Assembly (NCBI RefSeq): GCF_000379785.1
Contig: NZ_KB903668.1
Coordinates: forward strand, 32,266-96,265
Direction: 5' to 3'
Origin: Gallibacterium anatis DSM 16844 = F 149
GTDB taxonomy: Bacteria; Pseudomonadota; Gammaproteobacteria; Enterobacterales; Pasteurellaceae
DNA length: 64,000 bases
Under the pieces are notes generated by a model, which saw only the letters and a program-made list of their open reading frames with translations, had not been told where the DNA came from and made no database searches. The position numbers were made by a program, and so were the translations under genes. Shown piece after piece: positions 49,180 to 58,247 of the stretch. Positions within the stretch are counted from its first letter, which is position 1. Every line of letters begins with the position of its first letter.

Positions 49180-49899
49180 ATGCCTAAAATACTTCTGGTC
49201 GATGACGATGTCGAATTTACAAGTTTACTTGCTGAAGTTTTAGCAATGGAGAGCTTTGAAGTTGAAGTAGTACACAACGGAGAAGACGCATTACATACTT
49301 TAGATCTCAGTTATGATCTTATTCTATTGGATATTATGATGCCTAAACTTGGTGGTATCGAAACCTTAAAGCAGATTCGTCAAAAATACATTACACCGGT
49401 GTTAATGTTAACTGCACGTGGTGATGATGTTGATAGAATTTTAGGTTTAGAGCTTGGTGCGGATGATTACCTCTCAAAACCGTTTAACGATCGTGAACTT
49501 GTTGCGCGTATCAAAGCGATTCTTCGCCGAGTAACGAAAGTGCCGACACCACCTAATGTCAGCCATATCGAATTGAATAACGGTGATGATCAAAAAACAT
49601 TATATTTTGATGATATTGTGTTGTATCCGGGACGTCAGCAAGTGATGTATCAAGGCAAAGATTTGGAATTAACCGGTACGGAATTCGCCTTATTATCGAT
49701 GCTTATTCGTAATCCTGGGCATATTCTTTCACGTGAACTGCTTTCAATTGAAATTTTAGGTAAACGCTTAACACCATTTGATCGTGCAATTGATATGCAT
49801 ATGTCCAATTTGCGTAAGAAGTTACCACCAAGAAAAGATAATTTACCTTGGTTCAAAACCTTAAGAGGAAGAGGTTATCTTCTTGTTACTGAACAATAA
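49180..49899 (+). CDS. cpxR: Envelope-stress response regulator CpxR
   Basis: CpxR is an OmpR-family response regulator of 239 residues. The receiver domain has acidic residues at the N-terminus (VDDD), phospho-acceptor Asp51 (LLLDIMMPKLGG region) and the switch lysine in DYLSKPFNDREL. The winged-helix output domain includes ELTGTEFALLSML and RAIDMHMSNLRKKL. An extended -10 element (TGC-TATACA, 49138-49146) lies just upstream, with AGGGGAC as ribosome-binding site. cpxA follows after 199 bases rather than overlapping as in E. coli. Confidence 0.93.
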   Translation: MPKILLVDDDVEFTSLLAEVLAMESFEVEVVHNGEDALHTLDLSYDLILLDIMMPKLGGIETLKQIRQKYITPVLMLTARGDDVDRILGLELGADDYLSKPFNDRELVARIKAILRRVTKVPTPPNVSHIELNNGDDQKTLYFDDIVLYPGRQQVMYQGKDLELTGTEFALLSMLIRNPGHILSRELLSIEILGKRLTPFDRAIDMHMSNLRKKLPPRKDNLPWFKTLRGRGYLLVTEQ

Positions 49900-49918
49900 T
49901 CATCTTTGATTTTGGTAA

Positions 49919-49940
49919 AAGCCCTCAACAATGAGGGCTT
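49919..49940 (+). terminator. Stem-loop between cpxR and cpxA
   Basis: AAGCCCTCA (49919-49927), an ACAA loop and TGAGGGCTT (49932-49940) form a perfect 9-bp stem followed by TATCTT. The T run is poor, so it may act as a partial terminator between the two genes. Confidence 0.65.
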
Positions 49941-50098
49941 TATCTTGTAAGACGATAATTTATTTTATCAATTTCTCACGCTGTTTCGATTCGCAAACAA
50001 CACCTAGAGAATTGAGCTGATGTAGATAGAGATTACAGTTTTAAAATAATATATTCGACTGCCACAAACAATAGCTTTTAAGCGTTAAGGAAATTTTG

Positions 50099-51508
50099 AT
50101 GAAAAATGCAATATTACGACCTTTTACTTCCCTGACTGGTCAAATATATCTCTTTTTTATATTAATTTTCTGCATTGCATTTACCATCGCTGTTATTTTA
50201 CCTTCTTTTGATTCCCGAAATTACTCCTTAATCGAATCAAGAGAATTAAATGATTACAATAGTATCGTTTTTTCTATAATGGAAAAGATGAGTTCTACAG
50301 ATGTATTAAACATAAAAAATACGGATAACTTCTTAGAAAAAAAATATAATTTGAATTTTGCTTTTATTAACAGTGACGATGTTATTTTTAGTAAAAATTA
50401 TGAAGACTTGGTGAATTTAAGAGATTTTATCTACCACTCAAACAGCCCCTTAATTCCACAAAAAAAGCAATTTGATGATTCTCAAATCATAGGTCCGTTC
50501 CAAATTAAATTAAACAATAATGCCAATGACTTGGATAAATTAGATACTTACCGTATTTATTTTATCAAGCCGATCAAACCACTTTCTCCTATTATCCAAG
50601 CATTTTTTGACAAGCCGGCTTTAATGCTGATTATTATTGTTATTTTAACCGCACCGTTATTATTAATCCTCTCTTATCGAATTACTAAACCTATTATTGA
50701 ATTACGTAGAGCAGTAAATAATGTTGCTGTCGGTAATTTTTCCATTAATACCGATCTTGAAAAAAATGGTCCTAAAGAGATTCAGGCTGTGGGAAAAAGT
50801 TTCAACCAAATGGTAACAGCAATAGATAATCTCTTAAACTCGCAAAAAAGAATGTTGTCCGATATTTCTCACGAATTAAGAACACCGTTAGCACGCTTAA
50901 AATTATCAGCCGCAATTCTGCGTCGCAAAAATGGCGAAACACCGGAATTAACCAGAATTGAAACCGAAGCAGAACGGTTAGAACAGATGATTAGTGATAT
51001 TTTAAATATTTCCCATCAACAGATTAACACCCATCTTGAACACGAAATATTTCCTATTGAGGAAATTTGGGAAGATGTGCTCGAAAATGCCCGTTTTGAA
51101 ACGGAACAATCAAAACAACAGCTCATTATTAATAATCAAATAAAACATCCTCATCGTTATCGTATTAACGGCAATCCAAACGCACTGGCAGGTGCATTAG
51201 AAAACATTATCCGTAATGCCGCAAAATATGGTAACAATACCATTAGAGTTTCATTCTCTATCAACCAAAATGAACTGATTATGATGGTAGAAGATGATGG
51301 TAATGGTATCGATGAAAGCGAATATCAAAATATTTTCCAACCGTTTTATCGTATTGACACTGCGCGTACACGTGAAACCGGCGGCATCGGCTTGGGATTA
51401 GCCATTGTATTTAATACTGTACAGCAGCACCAAGGCTATATCTCCGCACAAAAAAGTGAACTTGGCGGTTTATCTATCGAAATCCGCTTACCTTTATGGT
51501 TTGATTAA
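50099..51508 (+). CDS. cpxA: Envelope-stress sensor histidine kinase CpxA
   Basis: CpxA is an inner-membrane kinase/phosphatase that controls CpxR. Two membrane helices (about residues 12-34 and 173-194) flank a periplasmic domain, then a HAMP region. The phospho-acceptor His258 is in SDISHELRTPLARLKLS. ATP-binding boxes are NIIRNAAKYG, VEDDGNGID and GGIGLGLAIV. The ATG at 50099 with AAGG upstream is chosen over the TTG at 50096. The periplasmic domain is Asn/Asp-rich and probably diverged from the E. coli sensor. Confidence 0.9.
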   Translation: MKNAILRPFTSLTGQIYLFFILIFCIAFTIAVILPSFDSRNYSLIESRELNDYNSIVFSIMEKMSSTDVLNIKNTDNFLEKKYNLNFAFINSDDVIFSKNYEDLVNLRDFIYHSNSPLIPQKKQFDDSQIIGPFQIKLNNNANDLDKLDTYRIYFIKPIKPLSPIIQAFFDKPALMLIIIVILTAPLLLILSYRITKPIIELRRAVNNVAVGNFSINTDLEKNGPKEIQAVGKSFNQMVTAIDNLLNSQKRMLSDISHELRTPLARLKLSAAILRRKNGETPELTRIETEAERLEQMISDILNISHQQINTHLEHEIFPIEEIWEDVLENARFETEQSKQQLIINNQIKHPHRYRINGNPNALAGALENIIRNAAKYGNNTIRVSFSINQNELIMMVEDDGNGIDESEYQNIFQPFYRIDTARTRETGGIGLGLAIVFNTVQQHQGYISAQKSELGGLSIEIRLPLWFD

Positions 51509-51653
51509 AAATCAAGGTATTTTTATCCATTAAATGCTAAAAAAACGATAAAACTCTAAATAAATTAAATTTTTATTCTTTTTATAACCGGCTTATGTTA
51601 TTGTGCGTGCGAAATATAAGAAGAGATAAAACATTACAACACGGAGAACAATA

Positions 51654-53066
51654 ATGGAAATTTTCCACCAACTAATTAAAGACATTAATGATCCTCTGTG
51701 GAATATCGTCACAATTATGTTGTTAGGTGCAGGGCTTTATTTCACATTATCAATGTTTTTTGTCCAAATTCGCCTACTGCCGCAAAGTATCCGCGAAATG
51801 CTTGGCGCTCGCAATGTCGATAGAAAACACGCCATCAGCCCGTTTCAAGCCTTTGTTACCGGTTTGGCAAGTCGAGTCGGGGTAGGTAACATTGCCGGCG
51901 TATCATTAGCCATCACCTATGGCGGTCCCGGTGCGGTATTTTGGATGTGGGTAACGGCGCTGCTTGGAATGAGCAGTGCATTTGCCGAGTCCTCTTTAGC
52001 GCAATTATTCAAGGTCAAAGATCTCGCCGGTCATTTTCGTGGCGGTCCGGCCTACTATATTACCGCCGGCTTAAAACAGCGTTGGTTCGGCTGGCTCTTT
52101 GCGATCTGTTTGATCGTGACTTATGGTTTTGTATTTAACGCCGTACAATCAAACACGATTGCGGAAGCTGGCAACGGAGCTTGGGGATGGACACCGGAAG
52201 CCACCGGCGTTGCATTAGTCATTCTCACTGCACCAATGATCTTTGGTGGCATCCGTAGAATTTCTAAAATCGCAGAAGTTTTAGTGCCATTGATGGCATT
52301 ACTCTACATTGCAATGGCTGTTTTTATTTTGTGCAAAAACGTTTCGTTATTGCCAACCACTATTCATCTCATTATTTCTTCCGCATTCAATTTTGATGCT
52401 GCCGCCAGCGGTTTTTTCGGTGCAATATTTTCTCAAGCGATGATGTATGGTATCAAACGCGGACTCTACTCCAACGAAGCCGGTATGGGGTCTGCACCTA
52501 ATGCGGCGGCAACTGCAGATGTCGATCATCCCGTCAGCCAAGGCCTGATCCAAATGTTGGGGGTTTTTGTTGATACTATCGTTATCTGTACCGCAACTGC
52601 CGTCATTGTGTTACTTTCCGGCGAATCTATCTCCTCCGGCATTACCGGCGCGCAATTAACTCAACTTGCTATTGAGCATCAGGTCGGTGCTTGGGGGAAA
52701 GATTTCCTTGCTTTAATTTTATTTATGTTTGCCTTCTCAACCATTATCGGGAATTACGCCTATGCCGAAGGAAACATTAAATTTATTAAAAACAACCCGA
52801 CAATGATTATGCTATTTAGAATGTTGGTCCTCGTGATGGTTTATTTTGGTGCTGTACAAAAAATGCAATTAGTGTGGGATATGGCTGATACTTTTATGGG
52901 GTTAATGGCAATGATCAACTTAATTGCCATTTTATTGCTTTCTCCAATAGTCTGGTTGCTTTTAAAAGATTACCAACAACAGTTAAAAACGACAAAATCT
53001 CCTATATTCAAGGTTGAAAAATATCCTCATTTAGCCTCTCGAGTTAAGGCGAATATTTGGCGTTAA
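51654..53066 (+). CDS. Sodium:alanine/glycine symporter (AGCS family)
   Basis: This 470-residue membrane protein has about 10-11 helices. Family motifs are AFVTGLASRVGVGNIAGVSLAITYGGPGAVFWMWVTA near the N-terminus and MMYGIKRGLYSNEAGMGSAPNAAATADVDHPVSQG in the middle. Members import alanine or glycine with sodium. It is a single-gene unit between cpxA and a terminator shared with prlC. Confidence 0.92.
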   Translation: MEIFHQLIKDINDPLWNIVTIMLLGAGLYFTLSMFFVQIRLLPQSIREMLGARNVDRKHAISPFQAFVTGLASRVGVGNIAGVSLAITYGGPGAVFWMWVTALLGMSSAFAESSLAQLFKVKDLAGHFRGGPAYYITAGLKQRWFGWLFAICLIVTYGFVFNAVQSNTIAEAGNGAWGWTPEATGVALVILTAPMIFGGIRRISKIAEVLVPLMALLYIAMAVFILCKNVSLLPTTIHLIISSAFNFDAAASGFFGAIFSQAMMYGIKRGLYSNEAGMGSAPNAAATADVDHPVSQGLIQMLGVFVDTIVICTATAVIVLLSGESISSGITGAQLTQLAIEHQVGAWGKDFLALILFMFAFSTIIGNYAYAEGNIKFIKNNPTMIMLFRMLVLVMVYFGAVQKMQLVWDMADTFMGLMAMINLIAILLLSPIVWLLLKDYQQQLKTTKSPIFKVEKYPHLASRVKANIWR

Positions 53067-53073
53067 CCAATAA

Positions 53074-53111
53074 AAAATGGCAGGTTCACTTCATTATTGA
53101 CCTGCCATTTT
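53074..53111. terminator. Terminator between convergent symporter and prlC genes
   Basis: AAAATGGCAGGT (53074-53085) and ACCTGCCATTTT (53100-53111) form a perfect 12-bp stem with a 14-base loop. A and T flanks allow termination in both directions. Confidence 0.85.
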
Positions 53112-53126
53112 ATACTCAGTTTACAA

Positions 53127-55166
53127 TTAACTATTTATTCCCTTATGCCTTAACAACGCATCCAACTTAGGTTCGCGCCCTCTAAAACGTTTAAACAGTG
53201 CCATCGGCTCTTCTGATCCGCCTTGCGTTAAAATATTATCTAAGAATGATTTTCCTGTTTCTGCATTGAAGATGCCCTCTTCTTCAAAACGGGAAAATGC
53301 ATCTGCCGATAACACCTCTGCCCACAAATAGCTGTAATAACCGGCTGAATAACCGCCTGCAAAAATATGGCTAAAGCTGTGCGGTGTGCGCACCCAATCA
53401 GGTGTTTGGAAGACTGCCACATCCTTTTTCACCTCTTTTGCAATCTGTTGTAATTGATCCTTTTTATTCGGATCAAATTCATAGTGCAGACGGAAATCAA
53501 ATAGACCAAATTCCAACTGGCGCAATACAAACATCGCTGCGTGGAAATTTTTCGCCTTAATCAATTGTGATAATTTCTCTTTCGGTAATGGTGCGTGCGT
53601 TTGATAATGGCCGGAAATAAAATTCAACGCCTCTTCTTCCCAACACCAATTTTCCATAAATTGGCTTGGCAATTCGACCGCATCCCAAGGCACGCCGTTA
53701 ATGCCGGAAACATCACCGGTTTCAATTTTCGTCAACATATGATGAATGCCGTGACCAAATTCGTGGAATAGCGTTGTTACTTCATCATGAGTAAACAATG
53801 CTGGTTTACCACCCACCGGACGATTAAAATTGCACACTAAATAGGCCACCGGTTTTTGCAATGAGCCATCCAATTTCCGTTTGCGACTGATGCAATCATC
53901 CATCCAAGCACCGCCACGCTTATGTTCTCGCGCGTAAAGATCCAGATAAAAACTTCCTCTGATTTCTCCAGTTTCATCAATCAAATCAAAAAAACGAACA
54001 TCCGGATGATAAGTATCTACATCAAAACGCTCTACTGCCTTAATCTTAAAAATCCGTGAAACCACCTCAAATAAACCGGATAATACGCGATTTTCGGGGA
54101 AATATGGTCTAAGTTCTTCATCATTAATAGCAAAAAGCGCCTGTTTTTGTTTTTCACTGTAGAACGTAATATCCCAAGGCTCTAAATGCTCAATACCAAA
54201 ATGGTTTTTACAAAATTGCTGCAATTCAGCAAATTCTTTATCGCCTTGTGCTTTAGAACGTTGCGCAAGATCGGTTAAGAAATCCAGCACCTGTTTCGGG
54301 CTTTCCGCCATTTTAGTCGCTAAAGATAAATCAGCATAGGTTTCAAAACCTAACAATTTTGCCAATTCATATCGCAACGTCAAAATCTCCTGCATAATCG
54401 CAGAATTATCCCATTTGCCTGCATTTGGCCCTTGATCGGATGCTCTTGTGGTAAATGCTCGATACATCTCTTCACGCAATGCTCGATTCTCACAATAAGT
54501 CATCACCGGCAAATAACTTGGAAATTCTAGCGTAAAACGATAGCCTTCCACCCCTTTGCTCTCTGCCGATGCTTTTGCAGCCAGCAACGCACTCTCAGGC
54601 AAACCGGACAATGCTTCTTCATCAGTAATAACTTTATCCCACCCCATTGTGGCATCCAGTACATTATTGCTAAATTGCGAACTTAATTCCGATAAACGCG
54701 CAACAATTTCTGCATAACGTTGCTGCTGTTCAGCCGGCAATGAAATCCCGGATAATTCAAAATCACGCAGACTATTTTCAATTGCCTTCTTCTGATCTTT
54801 CGCTAAGGTTTCAAATTCGGCGCTATTTTTTAACTGTAAATAAGCTTGATACAAACCTTGATGTTGCCCAATCCAAGTGCTGTATTCAGAAAGCAACGGT
54901 AAACACGCTTGATACGCTTCTCTTAACTCTGTACTATTCTTAACCGCATTTAAATGCGCTACCGGCGACCAAGCTTTACTTAAACGATCATTCACTTCTG
55001 ATAGTGGAAGATAAAAATCGTGCCAAGTAAATTTGCCCTGTTTTAACACTTTCTCAACCGTATCCCGACACTCTTGAATTAACTTCGTAATCGCTGGCTG
55101 AATATGTTGCACTTCTATCTTAGAAAATTGAGGTAACCCTTGAAAATCAAGTAATGGATTTGACAT
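53127..55166 (-). CDS. prlC: Oligopeptidase A
   Basis: PrlC is a cytosolic M3-family zinc oligopeptidase that degrades signal-peptide fragments. The zinc motif HEFGHGIHHM lies about two thirds along the 679-residue protein. The typical N-terminal helical region and the C-terminal HSFSHIFAGGYSAGYYSYLWAEVLSADAF block are present. The ribosome-binding site is AAAGGATAA. It is monocistronic. Confidence 0.95.
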   Translation of the reverse strand: MSNPLLDFQGLPQFSKIEVQHIQPAITKLIQECRDTVEKVLKQGKFTWHDFYLPLSEVNDRLSKAWSPVAHLNAVKNSTELREAYQACLPLLSEYSTWIGQHQGLYQAYLQLKNSAEFETLAKDQKKAIENSLRDFELSGISLPAEQQQRYAEIVARLSELSSQFSNNVLDATMGWDKVITDEEALSGLPESALLAAKASAESKGVEGYRFTLEFPSYLPVMTYCENRALREEMYRAFTTRASDQGPNAGKWDNSAIMQEILTLRYELAKLLGFETYADLSLATKMAESPKQVLDFLTDLAQRSKAQGDKEFAELQQFCKNHFGIEHLEPWDITFYSEKQKQALFAINDEELRPYFPENRVLSGLFEVVSRIFKIKAVERFDVDTYHPDVRFFDLIDETGEIRGSFYLDLYAREHKRGGAWMDDCISRKRKLDGSLQKPVAYLVCNFNRPVGGKPALFTHDEVTTLFHEFGHGIHHMLTKIETGDVSGINGVPWDAVELPSQFMENWCWEEEALNFISGHYQTHAPLPKEKLSQLIKAKNFHAAMFVLRQLEFGLFDFRLHYEFDPNKKDQLQQIAKEVKKDVAVFQTPDWVRTPHSFSHIFAGGYSAGYYSYLWAEVLSADAFSRFEEEGIFNAETGKSFLDNILTQGGSEEPMALFKRFRGREPKLDALLRHKGINS

Positions 55167-55242
55167 TGTTATTATCCTTTTTCATACAAACGTAATTGTT
55201 GTAATTGGGGAAAGTTTGAGGGATTTCAAGGGGAGTTGGAAA

Positions 55243-55279
55243 AAACAAAACCTCCTAAATCTAACTATCTAGGAGGTTT
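55243..55279 (-). terminator. Terminator of the TRAP/keto-acid operon
   Basis: On the minus strand AAACCTCCTA, a 12-base loop and TAGGAGGTTT are followed by a T-rich tract (TTTTGTTTTTT). The arms lie at 55270-55279 and 55248-55257. It stands 7 bases after the ghrB-like stop. Confidence 0.85.
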
Positions 55280-55285
55280 CACTTA

Positions 55286-56263
55286 TTAATTTACATCGCT
55301 ATTCACTAAATTCTTCTTTGGTTTTGCTACTTTAAATGCCTCAATTAAATTATAAACTGCTTCCTTTGCCATATTATATCTTGTTTCATAAGTCGCCGAT
55401 CCTATATGCGGAGTGATTACCACATTATCTAATTTCAATAATTCCGAATCTAAGGGTAAAGGTTCTTGTTCAAACACATCTAAACCTGCCGCTAAAATAC
55501 GTTTCTCTTTTAATACTTCTATTAACGCATTTTGATCAATTATCTTACCTCGACCCCCATTAATCAAAATTGAAGAAGGCTTCATCAATAATAATTTTTC
55601 TTTATTAATCAACCGTTCTGTTTCTTTTGTTAATGGCAAAGTAATACAAACAAAATCAGATAACTGCAATAATTCATCTAGACTACACCATTTAGCCCTA
55701 TAATGATTATCTACTTCAGGTTTTCTGCTTCGATTTGTATATAGAACTTCCATATCAAACCCTAAATAAGCCCTTTTTGCCACAGCTGCACCAATTTTTC
55801 CCATTCCAACAATACCTATTTTTTTATGATGCACATCTGTTCCAAATAGAGATTCATCAATACTCTTTTTCCATTTTCCTTGATATATAAAATTTGATGT
55901 TTCCACTACTCGTCTGGCTGTTGATAATAATAATGTAAAAACTAAATCTGCTGTAGTATCCGTTAAAACATCGGGTGTATGCATTAACCTTATACCTTTT
56001 GCTGTTAATTGCTTAACATCAAAATTATCATAACCTGCTGAAATGGTAGAAATAACTTTTAAATTATTAGCAATATCTAAAATATCCCCTTTTAGATCAA
56101 AACTAGAACCAATTAATCCCTCTGCAGAAGGTAATTGATTAATAAATTCAGAATAATTCTCTTCATTAATTTTATTAAAAAATACTACATCAAAATTATC
56201 CTCTAAAAAATTTAGCAGATCAGTAGGAATTTTTTTATATAAAATAACTTTTTTCTTTTTCAT
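55286..56263 (-). CDS. ghrB: NAD(P)-dependent 2-hydroxyacid dehydrogenase, GhrB/2-ketogluconate reductase type
   Basis: This is a D-isomer-specific 2-hydroxyacid dehydrogenase of 325 residues. The nucleotide-binding motif GIVGMGKIGAAVAKRA lies near residues 149-164. The catalytic Arg is in INGGRGKIID, the Glu in FEQEPLP and the His in VVITPHIGSATYETRY. It matches E. coli GhrB (glyoxylate/2-ketogluconate reductase) over its length from memory. The same family includes KguD, which reduces 2-keto-6-phosphogluconate to 6-phosphogluconate, and the adjacent kinase makes that role attractive. It is the last gene of the operon and is AT-rich. Confidence 0.85.
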   Translation of the reverse strand: MKKKKVILYKKIPTDLLNFLEDNFDVVFFNKINEENYSEFINQLPSAEGLIGSSFDLKGDILDIANNLKVISTISAGYDNFDVKQLTAKGIRLMHTPDVLTDTTADLVFTLLLSTARRVVETSNFIYQGKWKKSIDESLFGTDVHHKKIGIVGMGKIGAAVAKRAYLGFDMEVLYTNRSRKPEVDNHYRAKWCSLDELLQLSDFVCITLPLTKETERLINKEKLLLMKPSSILINGGRGKIIDQNALIEVLKEKRILAAGLDVFEQEPLPLDSELLKLDNVVITPHIGSATYETRYNMAKEAVYNLIEAFKVAKPKKNLVNSDVN

Positions 56264-56275
56264 AATGTTTAGATC

Positions 56276-57220
56276 CTATATATCATATTGTGATAACTGC
56301 TCTCTATTTGGTAATCCATCATTATCACCAGGAAATTGAATAGCCAAAGCCCCAAAAAAATTTCCTCTTTTAGCAGCTTGCTCTAATGTTTTATTTTCTA
56401 ATAACGCACTAATCACACCTACAGCAAAAGCATCTCCAGCACCTACAGTATCGACAATATTCTCAACTTTAAGTCCTGGTACAACGCCTTCATTCCCAAT
56501 TAAATCTCTAAAATAAGCTCCTTTTGAACCTAACTTTATAATAACTTTTTTGGCTCCATTTTTTAGATAAAAATCAGCAATATCTTTACTAGAATCATAT
56601 CCTGTTAATATCTTTCCCTCATTAATTCCCGGTAAAACAATATCTGCTTTAGACGCTAAATAATTAATCTTTTCTCTCATAAGATTTTCGTTTTTCCAAA
56701 GGACAGGACGAAGATTAGGATCAAATGAAATGACTCCAGATTCACTACGAACCCTCTCTATCAAATATTCCGCTACTTCAAAACAACTATCCGATAAAGC
56801 TGGGGCAATCCCTGTAATATGCAAAAATTTAGTATTAACTACTTTATCTAAATCTGAAACAGATAAATAACTTGCAGCAGATCCTTTTCTAAAATATTCA
56901 ACCTCTGGATCACCATTTATATTTTTCAATTTAGATTTTAATTGAAATCCGGTTCTATGATTATTATCCACCTTAACAAAATCACTATTAATACTTTCTT
57001 TATTTAAATAATTTAATATTGATCTACCAAAAGAATCATCTCCTATTCTACTCATCCAACTTACATTAAATCCTAATCTAGCTATGCCTGTGGCAACATT
57101 CAGTTCTGCTCCAGCAATTCCTTTACTGAAATAACCCACTTTATCCAATGTTTTTTCTTCTTCTGCGATAAACATTATCATTGCTTCACCAAAAGTCACT
57201 ACATCAAAGCTGTCTTTCAT
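56276..57220 (-). CDS. PfkB-family sugar-acid kinase (2-ketogluconokinase or KDG kinase)
   Basis: This ribokinase-superfamily kinase of 314 residues has the N-terminal GEAMIMFIAEE start and the substrate motif GIAGAELNVATGIARLG. The catalytic C-terminal signature DTVGAGDAFAVG contains the catalytic Asp. The sequence is of the KdgK/KguK type, which phosphorylates 2-keto-3-deoxygluconate or 2-ketogluconate. No KDPG aldolase (eda) is in the operon, while a GhrB/KguD-type reductase is, so I favour 2-ketogluconate. This is inference. It lies 9 bases after the LacI gene. Confidence 0.82.
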   Translation of the reverse strand: MKDSFDVVTFGEAMIMFIAEEEKTLDKVGYFSKGIAGAELNVATGIARLGFNVSWMSRIGDDSFGRSILNYLNKESINSDFVKVDNNHRTGFQLKSKLKNINGDPEVEYFRKGSAASYLSVSDLDKVVNTKFLHITGIAPALSDSCFEVAEYLIERVRSESGVISFDPNLRPVLWKNENLMREKINYLASKADIVLPGINEGKILTGYDSSKDIADFYLKNGAKKVIIKLGSKGAYFRDLIGNEGVVPGLKVENIVDTVGAGDAFAVGVISALLENKTLEQAAKRGNFFGALAIQFPGDNDGLPNREQLSQYDI

Positions 57221-57229
57221 ATTTAACCT

Positions 57230-58240
57230 CTATAATTTTGTGGAATCTCTTTCAATTAATTTTCCTGAATAAGTGATAATATTTCTTTCTACAATAGACT
57301 TATTAATCCTATTTATTAATAATTTACAAGCCATATAACCAATATCATAAGTAGGCTGTTCTAATACAGATATTCCGCCTGGGATAATATTACTCCAATT
57401 AGGGTTATCAAATGTAATAAATCCAATATCTCTACCCACTTTTATCTCTAACTTATTAAGTATAGATAATAAATTAAATGCGACTTTTCCATTTACAGAA
57501 ATAATAACTATCTTTTTATCCTTATTTTTAAGAAAAAAACTTAAAATCTCATCTTTTAAAAAAGAAGAATCTTCTGAATTATCTACTTCCAGAACTTGAC
57601 TTACCACATTAATATCACTTGGAATAGATTCTTTAAATGTTTGTGTTCTAATTGATCTCGCTTGGCTTAAATGCACATTCTCAGTCACAAATAATAGCGC
57701 ATTAAATTTCTTATTTAGTAGATAATCAATCATTATTTTAGTAGATTTTTTATTATCCAACCCAACAAGATCACATTTATAATTAGATATTTCTCTATCT
57801 ACAGAAACAACCGGAATACTATAAGAAGAAAGAATGTAATTTTCTATCTGTAGACTTTGAATAATTACTCCCTCAACTTGATAACTAGATAACGATTTTA
57901 AAATTTTTGTCTCTCTTTCAAAACTATCATTTGTATTAAACAATAACAACGCATAGTCATTTTCAAAAGCATATTTTTCTGCACCTTGAAATAATTCAAT
58001 TGAATAAGGATTATTTATATCAGATACAATCAGTGCAATCAGTTTAGTATTTCCCCTTTTTACACCTTGTGCAATTTGGCTAGGAAAATAATTTAATTTT
58101 TCAATTGCTTGTTCTATCCTAACTACAGTATCCGGAGCAATTAAATTAAACTTTTTATTTAAAAATCTAGATACTGTAGCTTTACTTACTCTTGCTAATT
58201 TTGCTACATCATTTATCGTCGCTTTTTTTTCATATCTCAT
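57230..58240 (-). CDS. LacI-family transcriptional regulator of the TRAP operon
   Basis: A LacI helix-turn-helix at residues 8-27 (TINDVAKLARVSKATVSRFL) is followed by a periplasmic-binding-protein-like effector domain (LIALIVSDINNPYSIELFQG, SYQVEGVIIQS, CDLVGLDN). As recalled, it resembles Pseudomonas PtxS, the 2-ketogluconate-responsive repressor. A palindrome matching the PtxS-type operator lies in the promoter region of this operon, so autoregulation is likely. It is 336 residues, encoded between dctM and the kinase, and is Asn/Lys/Ile-rich. Confidence 0.85.
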   Translation of the reverse strand: MRYEKKATINDVAKLARVSKATVSRFLNKKFNLIAPDTVVRIEQAIEKLNYFPSQIAQGVKRGNTKLIALIVSDINNPYSIELFQGAEKYAFENDYALLLFNTNDSFERETKILKSLSSYQVEGVIIQSLQIENYILSSYSIPVVSVDREISNYKCDLVGLDNKKSTKIMIDYLLNKKFNALLFVTENVHLSQARSIRTQTFKESIPSDINVVSQVLEVDNSEDSSFLKDEILSFFLKNKDKKIVIISVNGKVAFNLLSILNKLEIKVGRDIGFITFDNPNWSNIIPGGISVLEQPTYDIGYMACKLLINRINKSIVERNIITYSGKLIERDSTKL

Positions 58241-58247
58241 AACATAA

